Assembly: GCA_964436465.1 (NCBI GenBank)
Contig: CAYTCV010000045.1
Location: 1-14,925, forward strand
From: RBG-13-66-14 sp964436465
Lineage (GTDB): Bacteria; RBG-13-66-14
Direction of reading: 5' to 3'
Length of the DNA: 14,925 bases
Notes under the pieces: model-generated
Databases searched by the model: none
Told to the model about the DNA's origin: nothing
What the model saw: the letters and a program-made list of their open reading frames with translations, nothing else
In this document: positions 12,836 through 14,925 of the stretch, piece after piece
Position numbering within the stretch: the stretch's first letter is position 1
Layout: each line of letters starts with the position of its first letter
Translations under genes and position numbers: made by a program

Positions 12836-13486
12836 ATGCCCGGATGGCTCATCGTTTTGCTGTGCGTGTTTCCGGGGCTGCCGCTGGCGGTCTTCATCGC
12901 GCTCAACATCTCCCGCTTCCCCCGTCTGGCCCGGCCCACGCCCATGCCGCACTGGATGGCGCCGCTGATTGATAACCCCATCCGGCGCATTTTCTACCCC
13001 ACCCGGCGGGCCGTGGAGCAGCTCGGCGCCCAGGAGGGGATGCGCGCGCTGGAGGTCGGGCCGGGGCACGGGACCTACTCCCTGGCCGTCGCCCGGCGTC
13101 TCGGGGAGTCGGGAAATCTGGTCGCCGTGGACATCCAGCCGCAAATCATCGAGCGTTTTAAAAGGCGCGTCGAGCGCGCGGGCGTGAAAAACATCGAGGC
13201 GCGCACCGCCGACGTGCTCGCCCTGCCCTTCCCCGACGGCGCCTTCGACCTGGTGTACCTGATGATGGTCCTGGGCGAGATTCCCGACCACCTCGGGGCG
13301 CTGCGCGAATTCAAGCGGGTGCTCAAGCCGGGCGGGCGGCTGGCGGTCATGGAGTGGCTGCCCGACCCCGATTACCACCCGGCGGGGACCATCGTCAAAT
13401 GGGGCGCCGAGGTCGGGTTGGACCTGGTGGAGAAAAAGGGCGGCTTCGTCAACTACACCTTGATTTTCGCGCCGGGGAGCGGCTAG
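12836..13486 (+). CDS. Membrane-anchored class I SAM-dependent methyltransferase
   Basis: This 216-residue protein starts with one hydrophobic helix (4-24), followed by a methyltransferase domain of the Methyltransf_11/UbiE type. The SAM-binding motif I is LEVGPGHGTY (72-81), an acidic residue ends the second strand (D99, VAVDI), and TADVLALPFPDGAFDLVY (124-141) and LKPGGRLAV (163-171) follow. It probably sits on the cytoplasmic face of the membrane and may act on a lipid or quinone, but no substrate can be named from the sequence. Start ATG 12836 follows the REPIN by 25 bases, with no clear ribosome site. The next gene starts 1 nt after its stop, so they are co-transcribed. The C-terminus is short after motif III, yet the domain looks complete. 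Confidence 0.85.
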   Translation: MPGWLIVLLCVFPGLPLAVFIALNISRFPRLARPTPMPHWMAPLIDNPIRRIFYPTRRAVEQLGAQEGMRALEVGPGHGTYSLAVARRLGESGNLVAVDIQPQIIERFKRRVERAGVKNIEARTADVLALPFPDGAFDLVYLMMVLGEIPDHLGALREFKRVLKPGGRLAVMEWLPDPDYHPAGTIVKWGAEVGLDLVEKKGGFVNYTLIFAPGSG

Positions 13487-13487
13487 G

Positions 13488-13919
13488 ATGCCGGCGCGGC
13501 TCCCATGGTACCGGCTGGTCATCTGGTTCGCGGCGGGGCTGGCGGCGTCGGTGACGGCGATGCTCATCTGCTCCGGGCCGACCGTGGAGCCGCTGGAGGG
13601 GCGGACCTACGACGCCGCGAGCGACTCGCCGCTGGGCGGGGCCGAGGTGACCGTGTGGCCGGTGGACCCGCCGGCGGAATTCGACCCGGCGGACTACGAC
13701 GCCGAATCGGGGCCCGACGGCCGTTTCCGGCTTCCCATCCCGGAAAAGCTCTACCCGGTGAGGGTTTTCTTTCGAGCCGACGGCTACGAGCCGCTGCAAA
13801 CGATGGCGGCGGGACCGGGAAACCTGGCGGTGGCGCTCACCCGCTCCGTGGACGCGCCCCCGGCGACCGCTTTAATCCCGGAGCCGGACGACGCCGGTCC
13901 CACCACCGAGGAACCGTAA
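13488..13919 (+). CDS. Membrane-anchored carboxypeptidase-regulatory-like domain protein
   Basis: This 143-residue protein has an N-terminal hydrophobic segment (10-28) that acts as a signal anchor or signal peptide. C28 follows it, but Ile at -1 does not fit a lipobox, so lipidation is unlikely. Residues 35-117 resemble a CarboxypepD_reg-like beta-sandwich (LEGRTYDAASDSPLGGAEVTV, GPDGRFRLPIP, VRVFFRADGYEPL), with an acidic insert around 61-74. Such domains are usually extracytoplasmic, and their role in small proteins is poorly known. The tail (121-143) is Pro- and acid-rich. ATG 13488 starts 1 nt after the methyltransferase stop, and GGGGAG lies 8 nt upstream. It sits between two enzyme genes in an apparent operon. 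Confidence 0.78.
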   Translation: MPARLPWYRLVIWFAAGLAASVTAMLICSGPTVEPLEGRTYDAASDSPLGGAEVTVWPVDPPAEFDPADYDAESGPDGRFRLPIPEKLYPVRVFFRADGYEPLQTMAAGPGNLAVALTRSVDAPPATALIPEPDDAGPTTEEP

Positions 13920-13938
13920 TCTTTCGCGGGAGGCGTTT

Positions 13939-14925
13939 TTGAGGATTCTCGTTTTCCTGAGCCGCGACTGGGAACACCAGCGCGAGGTCGCGTCGGACAT
14001 CAAGCAGGCCGTGGCCATGACCGGCGGCTCCGACCTGGACTCCGACGGCGAGTCGGACATCACCGTCATCCCCAGCCGGGACAGAGAGGAGTACGAGCGG
14101 GAGCTGCCACAGGCCGAGGTGCTGTTCGTATGGAGCCTGACGCCGGAGCGGCTGGCGCTGGCCGAGAAGCTCAAGTGGATTCAACTGGCCTCGGCGGGCG
14201 TGGAGCGCGTCCCGGTGGGGGAAATCACCGAGCGGGGGATTTTGTTGACCAACGCCCGGGGGGTGCACTCGGTGGCGGTGGCGGAGCACGCGCTGGCGCT
14301 TTTACTGGCCCTGGCGCGGCGGCTGCCCGAGGTGGTGCGGCGGCAGACCGAAAAGCGCTGGGACCCCGACGCCGTGTCTTACCGTCAAGAGCTGCTGGCC
14401 GGGAAACGAGCGGCGATTCTCGGCTTCGGGAGCATCGGGGTGGAAATCGGGCGGCGGCTGGCGGGCTTCGGGGTGGACGTGTGGGCCATGGTCAACCGTC
14501 CGCGGCTGGTGCGCGAGGCGAGCCGGGTCTTCGGCGGCGACGGCTGGCGGGAGATGCTCGGCGGCGCGGACTTCATCTTCAACTGCCTCCCCGAGACCGA
14601 CGCGACCCGGGGCTGGCTGAACGCGGAGCGGCTGGCGGCGTGCAGGCGCGGGGCGCTTCTGGTGAGCGTGGGCCGCGGGGCCACCGTGGACGAGGCGGCG
14701 CTTACCAAGGCCCTGAACGAGGGGCGGCTGGGCGGCGCGGCGGTGGACGTCCTGAATAAAGAGCCGCTGCCGTCCGATTCGCCCCTGTGGACCGCGCCCA
14801 ACCTGTTAATCACGCCCCACGTGGCGGGGCTGACGGAGGGGATGTTCGCGGCGGTTACGGGGCTCTTTACGGAGAACCTGCGGCGGTTCTTGACGGGGCG
14901 GGAGCTGATGAACGTGGTGGACCCC
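13939..14925 (+). CDS. D-2-hydroxyacid dehydrogenase (partial, runs off the window)
   Basis: 329 codons are open to the window end. The protein belongs to the D-isomer-specific 2-hydroxyacid dehydrogenase family, which reduces 2-oxoacids or oxidises D-2-hydroxyacids with NAD(P)H. The nucleotide-binding motif GFGSIG is at 162-167. The catalytic set is in place: R246 (GRGATVDE), E275 (NKEPLP) and H294 (TPHVAG), with the family's usual spacing. The residues after the second Rossmann strand read VNRPR rather than having an Asp, which hints at NADP preference. The start is TTG 13939, supported by GGGAGG (13928-13933) 5 nt upstream and by RILVFLSRD at the N-terminus; no ATG or GTG fits. It lies 19 nt after the preceding gene and is probably in the same operon. 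The stop is beyond the window but likely near, since the family is about 310-340 residues. Confidence 0.9.
   Translation, partial: MRILVFLSRDWEHQREVASDIKQAVAMTGGSDLDSDGESDITVIPSRDREEYERELPQAEVLFVWSLTPERLALAEKLKWIQLASAGVERVPVGEITERGILLTNARGVHSVAVAEHALALLLALARRLPEVVRRQTEKRWDPDAVSYRQELLAGKRAAILGFGSIGVEIGRRLAGFGVDVWAMVNRPRLVREASRVFGGDGWREMLGGADFIFNCLPETDATRGWLNAERLAACRRGALLVSVGRGATVDEAALTKALNEGRLGGAAVDVLNKEPLPSDSPLWTAPNLLITPHVAGLTEGMFAAVTGLFTENLRRFLTGRELMNVVDP

Noticed and set aside
3675..14925. A single hydroxyacid pathway linking the dehydratase-like protein with the D-2-hydroxyacid dehydrogenase
   Set aside because: The genes are over 9 kb apart in different transcription units, and no CoA transferase or activator is present.

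Overview
This is a GC-rich bacterial window (roughly two-thirds G+C, judged by eye). It holds core bacterial genes (lgt, comEC, prmC, prfB) among small membrane and lipoprotein genes. It also contains one 100-N scaffold gap at 7902-8001, which suggests a metagenome or draft assembly. The gene mix is bacterial. The lipoprotein, the GTG/TTG starts and the dense GC-rich palindromic repeats recall uncultured candidate phyla such as Coatesbacteria, but that placement is an impression from memory and not proven here.

Layout. Positions 1-291 are packed with palindromic repeats. From 3587 down to 292 (minus) lie lgt and comEC, 2 nt apart, behind a good sigma70-like promoter. Divergent from them is a stand-alone 2-hydroxyacyl-CoA dehydratase-like protein (3675-4670, plus). 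Next come a repeat-filled convergent gap, a small lipoprotein (minus), a small four-helix membrane protein (plus) with an internal duplication, another repeat-filled convergent gap, and a membrane/zinc-ribbon protein (minus). prmC (plus) and an M20 peptidase (minus, cut by the gap) converge on a further repeat. The peptidase diverges from an NAD-dependent epimerase (plus). After this, everything is on the plus strand: prfB with an intact programmed +1 frameshift; a NucS-type nuclease that starts inside the last codons of prfB; an inverted REP pair; then a methyltransferase, a carboxypeptidase-regulatory-like protein and a D-2-hydroxyacid dehydrogenase that runs off the window.

Genes that work together. 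Lgt adds the lipid to proteins such as the lipoprotein at 5005-5415. PrmC methylates the GGQ glutamine of release factors, and its substrate RF2 is encoded 2.8 kb downstream. The nuclease is likely translationally coupled to RF2.

The most distinctive feature is a composite repeat. It has a TTGCGATG/GTAG head, a GC-rich stem-loop, a T-run, a conserved linker (AGCCCTCACCCC) and then a CCCTCTCC/GGAGAGGG stem-loop. Five copies, some degenerate, are seen. Three sit between proven convergent gene pairs and two lie beyond the 3' end of comEC. Each of the three follows a minus-strand gene in the orientation that would make it a terminator for that gene. In two places repeats supply the stop codon of a protein gene (prmC and the nuclease).
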